Source of the DNA: Rhodospirillales bacterium
GTDB lineage: Bacteria; Pseudomonadota; Alphaproteobacteria; Micavibrionales; Micavibrionaceae
Direction: 5' to 3'
DNA: 64,000 nt
Assembly: GCA_020638365.1 (NCBI GenBank)
Contig: JACKIQ010000001.1
Location: forward strand, 248,001-312,000
This document shows positions 30,962 to 39,728 of the stretch, one piece after another. The notes under the pieces were generated by a model, which worked only from the letters and a program-made list of their open reading frames with translations, was not told the origin of the DNA and made no database searches. The number at the start of each line of letters is the position of its first letter. Positions within the stretch are counted from its first letter, which is position 1. The position numbers and the translations under genes were made by a program.

Positions 30962-31780
30962 TCAATCGGGTTTGAGGAGCGAGTCAACCGTTCGCGCGAC
31001 GATGCCTCGATCATCCTGCATCTTTTTGCGCAATTCCGGGTTCATTAACTCGTACGTCCGTTCGTACCATGAGTTTCCGGGGTAGTTATGACCCAAGACC
31101 ATCGCAACTTGCAGGGCTTCATGCTCCAGCCCCAGTGTCAGGTAGGATTCGACAAGGCGGTGCAAGGCTTCGGGGACGTGGGTCGTCGTCTGAAAATGCA
31201 TGATGACGGTCCGGAAACGGTTGATCGCCGCATTGATGTGACCGCGGTTAAGGTAGTAGCGGCCGACCTCCATCTCCTTGCCGGCGAGGTGGTCAAGGAC
31301 AAGGTCGCGCTTGAGTTCGGCGTCCCGGCTATGTTCACTGTCCGGAAAACGGGAGGTCAGAGCGTTGAACGCCTTGAGCGCCTTGACCGTCATATCCTGA
31401 TCCCGGCGAACATCGGAAATCTGCTCGTAATAGGACATGGCCTTCAGGTAGTAGGCGTAATCGACGTCGGGCGCACCGGGGTGAAGATCAATGTAGCGGT
31501 CGAGCGCGACAATGGCCTCGTCATAACGCTGGTCAAGATACGAGGAATAAGCCGCCATGAGCTGGGCCCGGGAGGACAGCGCGGAATACGGGTGCTGGCG
31601 CTCGACCTCGTCGAAATACTTGGTGGCGTTCTTGTAGTCCTCCTCCTCCATCGCCTTGGCCGCTTTCTGATAAAGCGTTTCGGCGGGCGCGGGTTCTTCC
31701 TGCTTGTTCTTATCTTTTGAGGCACAGGCCGTCAAAAGGCAGAGAGACAGCGCGAACAGGAGGAATTTTCTGCTTTTCAT
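30962..31780 (-). CDS. bamD: Outer-membrane assembly lipoprotein BamD
   Basis: The start is ATG 31780, seven bases after GGAG, and leads straight into a lipoprotein signal (M-K-S-R-K-F...L-L-T-A-C); the frame upstream of it is not conserved. The 272-residue protein consists of five TPR-like repeats with A-x-x-Y-F-x-x-V-E-R-Q-H-P-Y-S and A-I-x-x-L-D-x-Y-I-x-L-H-P. BamD is the essential lipoprotein partner of BamA in outer-membrane protein insertion. Confidence 0.95.
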   Translation of the reverse strand: MKSRKFLLFALSLCLLTACASKDKNKQEEPAPAETLYQKAAKAMEEEDYKNATKYFDEVERQHPYSALSSRAQLMAAYSSYLDQRYDEAIVALDRYIDLHPGAPDVDYAYYLKAMSYYEQISDVRRDQDMTVKALKAFNALTSRFPDSEHSRDAELKRDLVLDHLAGKEMEVGRYYLNRGHINAAINRFRTVIMHFQTTTHVPEALHRLVESYLTLGLEHEALQVAMVLGHNYPGNSWYERTYELMNPELRKKMQDDRGIVARTVDSLLKPD

Positions 31781-31942
31781 TGAAGGCTCCGGTGATCCCA
31801 GTTTTGTTTGTTCTACTATGCACAAATGCGTGAACGGGACAAGGGGAGGAGTCACCTTGGAGAGAGTGTTCATACAAATCCATTTTAATGCTTGAAGTTG
31901 GACGTTATAGTGGAGCTTATTTGTTTTAGGGTCTTTAACATT

Positions 31943-32809
31943 ATGAATACGAATAAATTCACTTATATATCCTGTTATCTGGTGGGCCGTATATTTTTCC
32001 TTACCTTTTTGATCATTCCAAATTTAGCCTTTGCGGAGTGCGATCATGGTTTCCACTTGGAGGGCGTTATCTCCGTTAAAGATTGCGATCCAGCTGTGGA
32101 TGAATGTATTAACGGAATCCAGGCCATTTATGAATATGGAAAGAAACTGGACGACGGCGGCGATAAGATTCTCACTGTTTCAATTATGTCTAGTCCTTGG
32201 AGATTTTATGGTCCTGATATGCGGATTATTCGCCCGAAGGAGCTGGCTGAAAATCTTAAGCCAGCCTTGGATGACAAAGTAAAAAGTATTCTTGTTTATG
32301 CCTCTTGGACCGAGAATATACCTCATGGCAGGACAACAACCCTTGCGCGGGAGTTGTCAGAGTCACTCGACGGTTTTCCGGTAAAGGGAATTGATGGTTT
32401 TTTATGGGCTAAAGATAACGGGGATTATTATTCTACCAAACAGGCTTTTACTGTAGGCGGCGGATTTCCTTATAGACACAGGTCCGGTGACGATTTGATG
32501 ATCGCAATCCCTTATGGTTCGTACATTCATGCGCAGGATTTTTTTGTGAAGGAAAGGGACGCTAAGGCCTTACGGTATGCTGCCGTTGGCTGGGATGTTT
32601 TTATTCTTTGCCCCGATATAGCACTTCAAACTTTTGAAGCGGCTGCAGCTTTGTCGGATTCGATATCTGCATACAATGCGGCTGTTATCCGGCTTGAGCG
32701 TGGGCAAAAAGGTGACTTTGATGCCGCATCAAAACTTCTTAACCAAGCTTCAGACTTAGGGGATGACAAGGCAAAAGCCTTGCTGCTTGAGATAACTTCC
32801 AAAAAATAA
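31943..32809 (+). CDS. Secreted protein of unknown function, AT-rich
   Basis: I chose ATG 31943, which yields a signal peptide (about 1-32, ending L-A-F-A-E-C); a TTG further upstream only adds unlikely residues. The 288-residue product has four or more Cys near the mature N-terminus and ends in an A-A-S-K-L-L-N-Q-A-S-D-L-G-D-D-K-A helical stretch like a Sel1/TPR repeat. No family was recognised. The DNA is AT-rich compared with the flanking lpxC and bamD, and the gene lies on the opposite strand to the whole cluster, so it looks inserted. Confidence 0.55.
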   Translation: MNTNKFTYISCYLVGRIFFLTFLIIPNLAFAECDHGFHLEGVISVKDCDPAVDECINGIQAIYEYGKKLDDGGDKILTVSIMSSPWRFYGPDMRIIRPKELAENLKPALDDKVKSILVYASWTENIPHGRTTTLARELSESLDGFPVKGIDGFLWAKDNGDYYSTKQAFTVGGGFPYRHRSGDDLMIAIPYGSYIHAQDFFVKERDAKALRYAAVGWDVFILCPDIALQTFEAAAALSDSISAYNAAVIRLERGQKGDFDAASKLLNQASDLGDDKAKALLLEITSKK

Positions 32810-32819
32810 TGATTTTATG

Positions 32820-33749
32820 TCAGGCGACCAGAAGGGATTCGCTGCCTGCGGGGGTGCGGGAAGCGCCGGTCTGCTCCGCGGGGATGGTCATATCCGTGAT
32901 GGTCCAGTTCTCGCGGGAGGAGAAGAGCTCGTGCAGGATTCTGTTATTCAGGGCATGCCCGGCCTTAACGCCATAATAGGCGCCCAGAATTGGACCGCCG
33001 GCAAGGTAGAGATCGCCGATCGCATCGAGAAGCTTGTGCCGGATAAATTCGTCGGCAAAACGCAGGCCGCCGGGGTTCATAACCTTATCATCGCCCAGAA
33101 CGATCGCGTTATCCATGGAGCCGCCCAAGGCCAGCCCCTGTGTGCGGAGATAATTAACCTCGTGCAGGAAACCGAAGGTCCGGGCCTGTGCGATGTCATG
33201 GCGGAAATTACCGTTGAGCAGGCTTGTGCTGAAGGTCTGACGGCCGATTTCGGCATGGTCGAATTCGATTTCGCCGCTGTAGATGCTCATGGGCGCGGGT
33301 TTGAGGCTTACACGCTTGCCGTCCTGTTCAAGGCTCACTTCCCTGAGGACGCGAATCGCGCGGCGCGGTGCGGACAGCGTTTTAATGCCGATGGAATCAA
33401 TCGCTTCCACGAAGGGCATCGCGCTGCCGTCCATTACGGGCACTTCGGGGCCGTCTATTTCGATGGTGACGTTATCGATTCCGCAACCGCAGAGGGCGGA
33501 CATCAGATGTTCGATGGTTCCTACGGACGCGCCGTCCGTGTTGCCGACGACCGTGCACAGGCGGGTGTCGACGACATGATCCCAACGGGCAGGAATAACG
33601 CGATCATCCTTTACATCCGTGCGGATAAAGACAATTCCTGTGTCCGCTTCCGCCGGTCGCAAGGTCATGTGCGTGTAGCGACCGGAATGAAGACCGATCC
33701 CGTTAATCGTTACAGGTTTGCAGATCGTTTTTTGAGCGTATCCCGTCAT
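32820..33749 (-). CDS. lpxC: UDP-3-O-acyl-N-acetylglucosamine deacetylase LpxC
   Basis: This 309-residue protein has the N-terminal G-I-G-L-H-S-G, T-I-E-H-L-M-S-A-L with the first zinc His, the V-P-V-M-D-G-S-A loop, and H-K-L-L-D-A-I-G-D-L with the other His and Asp ligands. It carries out the committed step of lipid A synthesis in the cytoplasm. Its place directly after ftsZ is conserved in Proteobacteria. A terminator in the 206-base gap separates it from ftsZ, so it probably has its own promoter between 33750 and 33900. Confidence 0.97.
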   Translation of the reverse strand: MTGYAQKTICKPVTINGIGLHSGRYTHMTLRPAEADTGIVFIRTDVKDDRVIPARWDHVVDTRLCTVVGNTDGASVGTIEHLMSALCGCGIDNVTIEIDGPEVPVMDGSAMPFVEAIDSIGIKTLSAPRRAIRVLREVSLEQDGKRVSLKPAPMSIYSGEIEFDHAEIGRQTFSTSLLNGNFRHDIAQARTFGFLHEVNYLRTQGLALGGSMDNAIVLGDDKVMNPGGLRFADEFIRHKLLDAIGDLYLAGGPILGAYYGVKAGHALNNRILHELFSSRENWTITDMTIPAEQTGASRTPAGSESLLVA

Positions 33750-33900
33750 CGTGTCCGTAATGTTTTCGTGAAATTTCCGTGATTGTTACCGTGTTCATAC
33801 GGCTTTAAGACTGGCCTTAGTTTATCGTCTACGTTGCGGCGCATCAAATCACGGATTGTAACGCAATGTTACATACATTTTCCTTTTAAATCAGCGCGTT

Positions 33901-33931
33901 AAAAAAGGGAACGTAGTTACGCTCCCCTTTT
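33901..33931 (-). terminator. Terminator downstream of ftsZ
   Basis: On the minus strand an extended stem (G/C-rich core CCCC-type over GGGG, continued by GAGCGTA / TACGTTC with G-U pairs) is followed by a run of six or more T's. It lies 25 bases past the ftsZ stop. Confidence 0.75.
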
Positions 33932-33955
33932 CGGCATTTTCACTTCCCTTTGGTC

Positions 33956-35710
33956 TCAGTTTGCCTGGCGCCGCAGGAATGTCGGGATGTCGAGCTCATC
34001 ATCAATCTGTGAACCCGGTTTTTTCGTCGGCGCACTGATGTTCAAACTTCCCTGCGAAGGATCGGAGGAGACCTCGGGCGCCCTTGTCCCCTTGCCCGCC
34101 ATCTTCGGTCCTGGCTCTTCTTCCCGGAAGCTTTCGAAGGTCTGCTGGACCGTGCCGGTGATCCGTTCGAACAAAGACGGCGAACGACGGGCCTTTCCTG
34201 CCTGCACTCTTTCTGCGGCTGCTACGCCAGACGATGTTTCCGTTTCGGACTTGCCGCTTCCTGCGATATGAGCGCCGTGGAAGCTTGAGATGTGCGAACC
34301 GGCCGGACCTTCTATACCCGCATGACCCACTTCCATCGGCCGAGGCGGGATAAAGGATCCGCCTACCGTCGAACCGCGAAGCATCGACCCTGTACCGGTC
34401 GCGTACAGAGGCTGCTGCTCGCTTTCATCCTGATTTTGCGGAGGCAGCGCGGGAGATGCCAGACTTTCGTCCTGATACTGTTCCATGCCTTCCCCTTCCT
34501 GCTGCACCTCACCTCTTGCTTCGTAGGGTCTGCGCACGGCAATCGAAGACGGAGCTTTCAAGGAACGCACAGCTTCCTTGCCTGTCAATGCGCTGATAGC
34601 AGTTTCCCGGCGGGAGGGGTTCTGCGCGGCGGCCGATGATTCCGCCTTTGGCTGGGCCCGGTCAAGCGGCGCTGCGGCTCCCTGTTCGGGCAGCTTTCCT
34701 CCCCCCTTCCCGGTTCCCCCGAAGATCTTACCCTTGCGGGCTTCGCGGTCGATCCCGGTCGCCACGATGGAAACGCGCATCGTGCCTTCCATGCCTTCAT
34801 CGAAGGTCGCACCGAAGATAATGTTCGCACCCGGATCAACCTCATCGCGTACACGGTTACAGGCCTCATCAGCCTCGAAAAGGGTCATATCGTAACCACC
34901 GGTGACATTGATGATAACGCCATGCGCACCCTTCATTGAAATTTCGTCCAGAAGCGGGTTGTTGATTGCCGCCTCGGCAGCCTGGATCGCACGTTTTTCA
35001 CCGGTCGCCTCGCCCGTTCCCATCATCGCCTTGCCCATTTGCAGCATCGCGGTGCGGATGTCGGCGAAATCAAGGTTGACCAATCCGGGACGAACCATCA
35101 GGTCCGTGACGCCGCGTACGCCGGATTGCAGGACTGAGTCGGCCATACGGAACGCTTCTGCGAACGTTGTTTTTTCATTGGCAATGCGGAAGAGGTTCTG
35201 GTTAGGAATCACGATCAAGGTGTCAACATAACCCTGCATTTCCTCAATTCCGCGCTCGGCCTGATCCATCCTGTGGACCCCCTCGAAGTGGAAAGGTTTA
35301 GTGACCACACCCACAGTCAATATCCCCTGCTGGCGGCATGCCTTGGCGATAACGGGAGCCGCGCCGGTTCCCGTGCCACCGCCCATTCCGGCCGTAATGA
35401 AGGCCATATTCGCTCCCTCGAGATACTGCATGACTTCCTCAAGCGATTCTTCAGCGGCCGCCTGCCCGACTTCCGGCTTGGAGCCCGCGCCCAGCCCGCC
35501 GGTCACGTTTACGCCAAGCTGCACCTTGTTCTGGGTCAGATTTCCTTCCAATGCCTGCGCGTCCGTGTTGCAGACAATAAACTCGCACCCCTCCAGATTT
35601 GAGGAGATCATGTTATTTACGGCGTTGCCTCCGGCACCCCCGACGCCAATAACGGCGATTTTTGGAGCAAGAGCATGCAGTTCGGCGGGCTTTATTTTGA
35701 TATTGATCAT
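33956..35710 (-). CDS. ftsZ: Cell division tubulin homologue FtsZ, long linker
   Basis: I chose ATG 35710 (M-I-N-I-K-I-K-P) from family starts; the frame extends 20 codons further. The 584-residue protein has a typical GTPase core (about 1-330) with G-G-G-T-G-T-G and V-G-G-A-G-G-N, then an unusually long Pro/Gln/Ser/Gly-rich linker of about 230 residues. It ends in the conserved peptide [13 protein letters not shown], which binds FtsA and ZipA-type partners. FtsZ assembles the division ring. Alphaproteobacterial FtsZ proteins often have long linkers, and this one is toward the high end. Confidence 0.97.
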   Translation of the reverse strand: MINIKIKPAELHALAPKIAVIGVGGAGGNAVNNMISSNLEGCEFIVCNTDAQALEGNLTQNKVQLGVNVTGGLGAGSKPEVGQAAAEESLEEVMQYLEGANMAFITAGMGGGTGTGAAPVIAKACRQQGILTVGVVTKPFHFEGVHRMDQAERGIEEMQGYVDTLIVIPNQNLFRIANEKTTFAEAFRMADSVLQSGVRGVTDLMVRPGLVNLDFADIRTAMLQMGKAMMGTGEATGEKRAIQAAEAAINNPLLDEISMKGAHGVIINVTGGYDMTLFEADEACNRVRDEVDPGANIIFGATFDEGMEGTMRVSIVATGIDREARKGKIFGGTGKGGGKLPEQGAAAPLDRAQPKAESSAAAQNPSRRETAISALTGKEAVRSLKAPSSIAVRRPYEARGEVQQEGEGMEQYQDESLASPALPPQNQDESEQQPLYATGTGSMLRGSTVGGSFIPPRPMEVGHAGIEGPAGSHISSFHGAHIAGSGKSETETSSGVAAAERVQAGKARRSPSLFERITGTVQQTFESFREEEPGPKMAGKGTRAPEVSSDPSQGSLNISAPTKKPGSQIDDELDIPTFLRRQAN

Positions 35711-36114
35711 TTTGATGAACCCCTGAGAGTGGATGTTCGGTTGGAATAAAGAATTAACCTTAGATAGCACTTAACAAATTCTGTCACCTTCGCGGCACGT
35801 CAACGTTTTTCGTGTGCTCGACTCAGATGCTTTTATCTGCTGGACAAAGCTTATCGCATGATCCGTTCGATAGAAAAGTGCCGTTCTGGAGCTTTCCACA
35901 GATTCGCAAGTGTTTTCGGGCGTTTAGGGGACATTTCCGCTTCACTCCTCTTTTGAGGTTTAATTCCTAACCTGCGGATTTGATTCATGTTTTCAGAATA
36001 AGCCCAAGATGTTGGGTCGGTGGAAAAGCGCCGCCGCAAAATATTGTGGATATTCGCGTTAAAAAAAACGGGAAAACGCGGGGATAAAAGAAGGACGGGG
36101 TCGAAGAGATGCTT
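35711..36114. other. Intergenic region upstream of ftsZ
   Basis: About 400 bases with no supported gene. A 62-codon minus-strand frame lies here but has unusual composition and no ribosome site, so I discount it. The DNA should hold the ftsZ promoter. Two 9-mers, TTTCCACAG near 35897 and TTGTGGATA near 36049, each resemble a DnaA box with mismatches. No good TTAA-N7-TTAA site was found. Confidence 0.4.
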
Positions 36115-37293
36115 TCAGGTAATCAGTTTGCCGCTGGCATCATAGCGCAGGACTTTTTCTTCCCTAGGCTTTTCAGGTTTTTTATCCTGAGGAGGAGGCG
36201 GAGCGCTTCCCTGCGAACCTGAGCCGGATTTTTTCTGTTCGATATCCTTTTCGATTGCTTCCTGATAGTCGGATTTGCTCATGCCCGACATGACGTTGGG
36301 CTGCGCCTGGAGTTCGGCGACCTTGTTTTTTGCTTTCTTGTAGGCAGACACGTTAAGAGATTCTACCAGCGTCATGAAGGTTTTATCCTGCGCGGTCAAT
36401 GTATTGTAGTGTTCCTTGATGTCGGGCGGGATCGTAGTTATAACATCCTCGATCTTGAAGATTTCGTCCTCGCTCAGACCGCCCTGAACGAACATATGAA
36501 TGATCTCCTCCCACATCTTGTCGAAATTTTTGAATTCGAGGATGTTCGTGGCGTCACGATTCTTGACGTCTTCATATGTTTTACGAATGTGGTCGAGACT
36601 TTGTTTCGTGGCTTCCTGCGCAAACTTGAGCTTGGAGAAGACGATCTCGTGATGCTTGAGGTAATTCTCCAGAAGCATCTTGGTCAAATCCTGAGATTCT
36701 TCCTCGGGCAGCCATTCCGGTTCCGCCGTGGGTGGGGGAGGCTGTTTGACCGCCTGTTTTTGCATGGCCTGTGCGCGTTCGACGCTCTGCCTGATAAGTT
36801 CGTCACCCTCCCTTCTAAAGGGGCCGGTGTAGTTAGGGTCCTGAACGCGCCGGCGATCGGGGCCGGTGTACTTCCCGCTTTTGACCTGCTGGCGCTTGCT
36901 GCTCTCGGTCATGACGTAGGCAATCATCTGGCCGATGTCGCTGACCGTATAGGGAGCCATGATCATTTCTGTTACGCCTGCGTTGCGGGCTGCTTCCACA
37001 TAATGCTTGGTTGCCGGCCCGACCGTCGAGATAATCGGCACGACCGGATTGGGGGACCGTTCGTCCTTGCGGATAAAATCGGCGAGCGCGACCACATCGT
37101 TACGGCCGTCCTTGATTTCCGAGAGAACAAAGTCAAACTTTCCTTCACGGAAAATACGGAATCCCATAACAACGTCCGTCGCGATTTCGGGGCTTTTAAT
37201 TCCCAAAACCTTTAAAATGTTGGTCAGCATCCTGCGGTTTGAATCATGGTCGGACACGACCAGACCCGTCAGACCTTTAAGATTATAGCTCAT
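36115..37293 (-). CDS. Degenerate receiver-domain protein between ftsA and ftsZ
   Basis: The 392-residue protein begins with a response-regulator receiver fold (about 8-125). The two acidic residues (Asp15, Asp17) and Thr90 are kept. The phospho-acceptor Asp is replaced by Glu59 (F-V-L-S-E-I-K), and the switch Lys is replaced by Ala (M-A-P-Y). A linker carries two copies of Y-T-G-P-x-R-R, followed by a long helical region and a Pro/Lys-rich tail. No output domain is recognised. Its position between ftsA and ftsZ suggests a division- or cell-cycle-linked role, which is inference. Gaps of 185 bases (to ftsA) and 404 bases (to ftsZ) allow its own promoter. Confidence 0.75.
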   Translation of the reverse strand: MSYNLKGLTGLVVSDHDSNRRMLTNILKVLGIKSPEIATDVVMGFRIFREGKFDFVLSEIKDGRNDVVALADFIRKDERSPNPVVPIISTVGPATKHYVEAARNAGVTEMIMAPYTVSDIGQMIAYVMTESSKRQQVKSGKYTGPDRRRVQDPNYTGPFRREGDELIRQSVERAQAMQKQAVKQPPPPTAEPEWLPEEESQDLTKMLLENYLKHHEIVFSKLKFAQEATKQSLDHIRKTYEDVKNRDATNILEFKNFDKMWEEIIHMFVQGGLSEDEIFKIEDVITTIPPDIKEHYNTLTAQDKTFMTLVESLNVSAYKKAKNKVAELQAQPNVMSGMSKSDYQEAIEKDIEQKKSGSGSQGSAPPPPQDKKPEKPREEKVLRYDASGKLIT

Positions 37294-37478
37294 TGGTATT
37301 TAAAAAATCCTGAGTCAGCCTGAGGACGACCGGGGCTAATAGGTAGAAACCCCACACCTCAATGATTCTATGTGCTCTCGTTCTAATGTAAACTGAAAAG
37401 ATTGTTTTCGGGTTAAATTTTTTAAACTCTTAATTATTCAGACCTGCGTTGACTTTAATTTTTGCATAAAATGGAGTG

Positions 37479-38750
37479 TTACCAGTTCTCGCGGAGCCAG
37501 AGCTTGGCGCGTTCGACGAACGATTCTGGGCGGACACGGGAAAGAATTTCGGAAGGGATTTCTCCGGTATGCTCACTGGCGTATGTCAGAAGCCCCGCGG
37601 CCGTGGAGAAGGCCGGGCCGCTCACGGCGTCGGGAAGGCCGGCCATCCGTATGGGACGACCAAGACGGACCTGTTTGTCCAGAACATGCTGCGCGAGGTC
37701 GCGCAAGCCTGCGGTCTGGCTGGCACCGCCGGTTATGACGACACGACGGCCTATGATTTTACCCAGCCCGGTATCGGTCAGTTTCTGGCGAATGATTTCG
37801 AAAACCTCTTCGAAACGAGGTTGAATGATTCCAATCAGCAGCGCACGAGGCACGAGGTTCGGCTCGCTGCGTTCATTCTCGCCGAGAACGGGGACGTCGA
37901 TCATGTCCGATTCGTCCGTATGGGAGGCAATCGCGCTGCCGTACAGAATCTTGAGACGCTCGGCATCGGAGGCCGAGGTTACCAGAACACGGGCGATATC
38001 GTTTGTCACATGCTTGCCGCCGACGGGAACGGCATCACAATGGATCATGTATCCGGCATGGAAAACCGCAAAGGAGGTCAGTCCCGCGCCGATATCAATT
38101 ACGGTGCAGCCCAGATCTATTTCATCCTCGACCAGCGTGGCCAGACCGGACGCGTAGGCGGACATACAGCATGCCGTAACATCGAGATGGCTGCGTTCGA
38201 TACTCGTGGCAAGATTGCGCAGCGCTCCTTGCTCTCCAAACACCAGATGAGCATCCACATTCAGTTTTTCGGCAACCATGCCGCGCGGATCGCGAATGCT
38301 ACTCTGCCCATCCACGCTGAAAAAGGTCGGGATAGTATGAATGAGTTCGTACTCTTCCCCTCCGCCCTGCTCCTGCGCGTGGGCCAGCGCACGGAGGATA
38401 TCATTATCCGTGACTTCCTGCCCGTTGATCTGGACATCCACGGAATGACCTTCGGAGCGGATATGTACGCCCGATACGTTGGAAATCACCTCGCGCAAAG
38501 GGTAGCCCTTCAGTTCGGCAGCGGCCATTTTTTCCGCTGCGTGTACGGCATGTCGGATTGACTGTTCAGCCAGATCCAGATCGACAATCACGCCGCTTTT
38601 TACGCCTTGAGAGGGGCGGTTACCGACGCCGAGAACCTCAAAAGACCCGTTTTCGTCGACTATCCGGCAGATAAAGCACGCGATCTTACTGCTCCCTACA
38701 TCCAGTGCAGCGATTATGGACCCTTTTGGTTTCGGCTTCTGCTTGTTCAT
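37479..38750 (-). CDS. ftsA: Cell division actin homologue FtsA
   Basis: The 423-residue protein has the actin-type phosphate loops A-L-D-V-G-S-S-K and T-V-I-D-I-G-A-G-L-T, the adenosine loop V-V-I-T-G-G-A-S, the 1C domain, and the C-terminal amphipathic helix that ends F-V-E-R-A-K-L-W-L-R-E-N-W. FtsA anchors FtsZ to the membrane and activates septal wall synthesis. Confidence 0.97.
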   Translation of the reverse strand: MNKQKPKPKGSIIAALDVGSSKIACFICRIVDENGSFEVLGVGNRPSQGVKSGVIVDLDLAEQSIRHAVHAAEKMAAAELKGYPLREVISNVSGVHIRSEGHSVDVQINGQEVTDNDILRALAHAQEQGGGEEYELIHTIPTFFSVDGQSSIRDPRGMVAEKLNVDAHLVFGEQGALRNLATSIERSHLDVTACCMSAYASGLATLVEDEIDLGCTVIDIGAGLTSFAVFHAGYMIHCDAVPVGGKHVTNDIARVLVTSASDAERLKILYGSAIASHTDESDMIDVPVLGENERSEPNLVPRALLIGIIQPRFEEVFEIIRQKLTDTGLGKIIGRRVVITGGASQTAGLRDLAQHVLDKQVRLGRPIRMAGLPDAVSGPAFSTAAGLLTYASEHTGEIPSEILSRVRPESFVERAKLWLRENW

Positions 38751-38863
38751 GGCTTCAGTACTTACCTTTTAACCGCTTGTTTACGCAACAAAAACCCTCG
38801 CAATCGGCTTTTTTTACCGTTTTTGGCCGGAAATCGCCGGTCGAGGGTTGTTTTTACATGGCC

Positions 38864-39718
38864 TTACAAAGCCTGCGCCGACCCCAGCCCGGTTTTATAT
38901 TCCTGCACTTTGCCCAGTTTGGTTCTGAAGACGATCCGGCCCGGATCGCGAAGGTCAATGGAATCAATGTCCCAATCCATAATCTGCTCTTTTTCGTGAG
39001 AGAGCGCAAGGGTTCTAAGCGCCAATCCGGGATCGTTTTCGGGCAGCTTAATGCCGATACCGTTTTTCAGGAGCAGGTTCCAGCGCCTGTCTTCAATCCT
39101 GTGGGCACTATCAAAACGGGCGATCACATCCGGTTCAGCTTCCAGAATTCCCAACAATTCGGGCGCATGCGCCGGCGCGCCTTCTCCGGAGACCATCGGC
39201 AGCGCTTTGAAAGGGCGAATGTCACGGACAGTCATCACCGCGCCGGTTTCGTCGACGAGCTTAAGACCGTCATCGGTCTTCCAGAGCGCGAGGGGATGAC
39301 GCTCCTCCAAGCGGACAAAAAGCGTTCCGGGAAGGCGGCGCTCGATCCGGGCGCTTCTGATCCATTCGGTCGCCTCAAGCGATTCACGGGCTTTGCGAGG
39401 GTCCAGCTTGAAAATCGAATCTCCGCGCTTTACGTCCAGAAGGGTGAGAAGGGCGGCGCGGTCTGCATTGACGCGTCCCTCGACCAGTATATCCTCAACC
39501 CGATAACCCATATTCGCGGTGGCGATCAGGGTTTTTTGGTGAAGCCAGTTATAGGTGCGGGTATCGAGATCCGTGAGAAAGAACCACGCGCCGAGCCAGA
39601 AAATCAGGATCAGAACGCCGCCCCCGATCCCGGCCCGGCGGAGCCAGACGATGCGCCTGTCTTCAGCCACACGGCGTTTGTTGCCGGATTGTCCTGTCCA
39701 TCGGGATAACAGGCTCAT
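38864..39718 (-). CDS. ftsQ: Cell division protein FtsQ
   Basis: The 284-residue protein has a short cytoplasmic N-terminus, one membrane helix (about 27-50), a POTRA domain that includes G-R-V-N-A-D-R-A-A-L-L, and the FtsQ beta domain with P-G-T-L-F-V-R-L-E-E-R-H-P-L-A-L-W. FtsQ joins FtsB/FtsL to FtsW/FtsI. It starts ten bases after the ddl stop and precedes ftsA by 113 bases. Confidence 0.93.
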   Translation of the reverse strand: MSLLSRWTGQSGNKRRVAEDRRIVWLRRAGIGGGVLILIFWLGAWFFLTDLDTRTYNWLHQKTLIATANMGYRVEDILVEGRVNADRAALLTLLDVKRGDSIFKLDPRKARESLEATEWIRSARIERRLPGTLFVRLEERHPLALWKTDDGLKLVDETGAVMTVRDIRPFKALPMVSGEGAPAHAPELLGILEAEPDVIARFDSAHRIEDRRWNLLLKNGIGIKLPENDPGLALRTLALSHEKEQIMDWDIDSIDLRDPGRIVFRTKLGKVQEYKTGLGSAQAL

Positions 39719-39728
39719 AAGGTTTCCT

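Noticed and set aside
35851..36039. 62-codon minus-strand frame upstream of ftsZ
   Set aside because: It has no ribosome site or recognised pattern, and it lies in the expected ftsZ promoter region.
35890..36060. Two DnaA-box-like 9-mers, hinting at an origin
   Set aside because: Each has mismatches to TTATCCACA, and there is no cluster, AT-rich unwinding element or dnaA/dnaN gene. Not enough for an origin.
37411..37434. Three TTAA words upstream of the pseudo-receiver gene as a CtrA site
   Set aside because: Spacings are 5, 4 and 13 bases, not 7.
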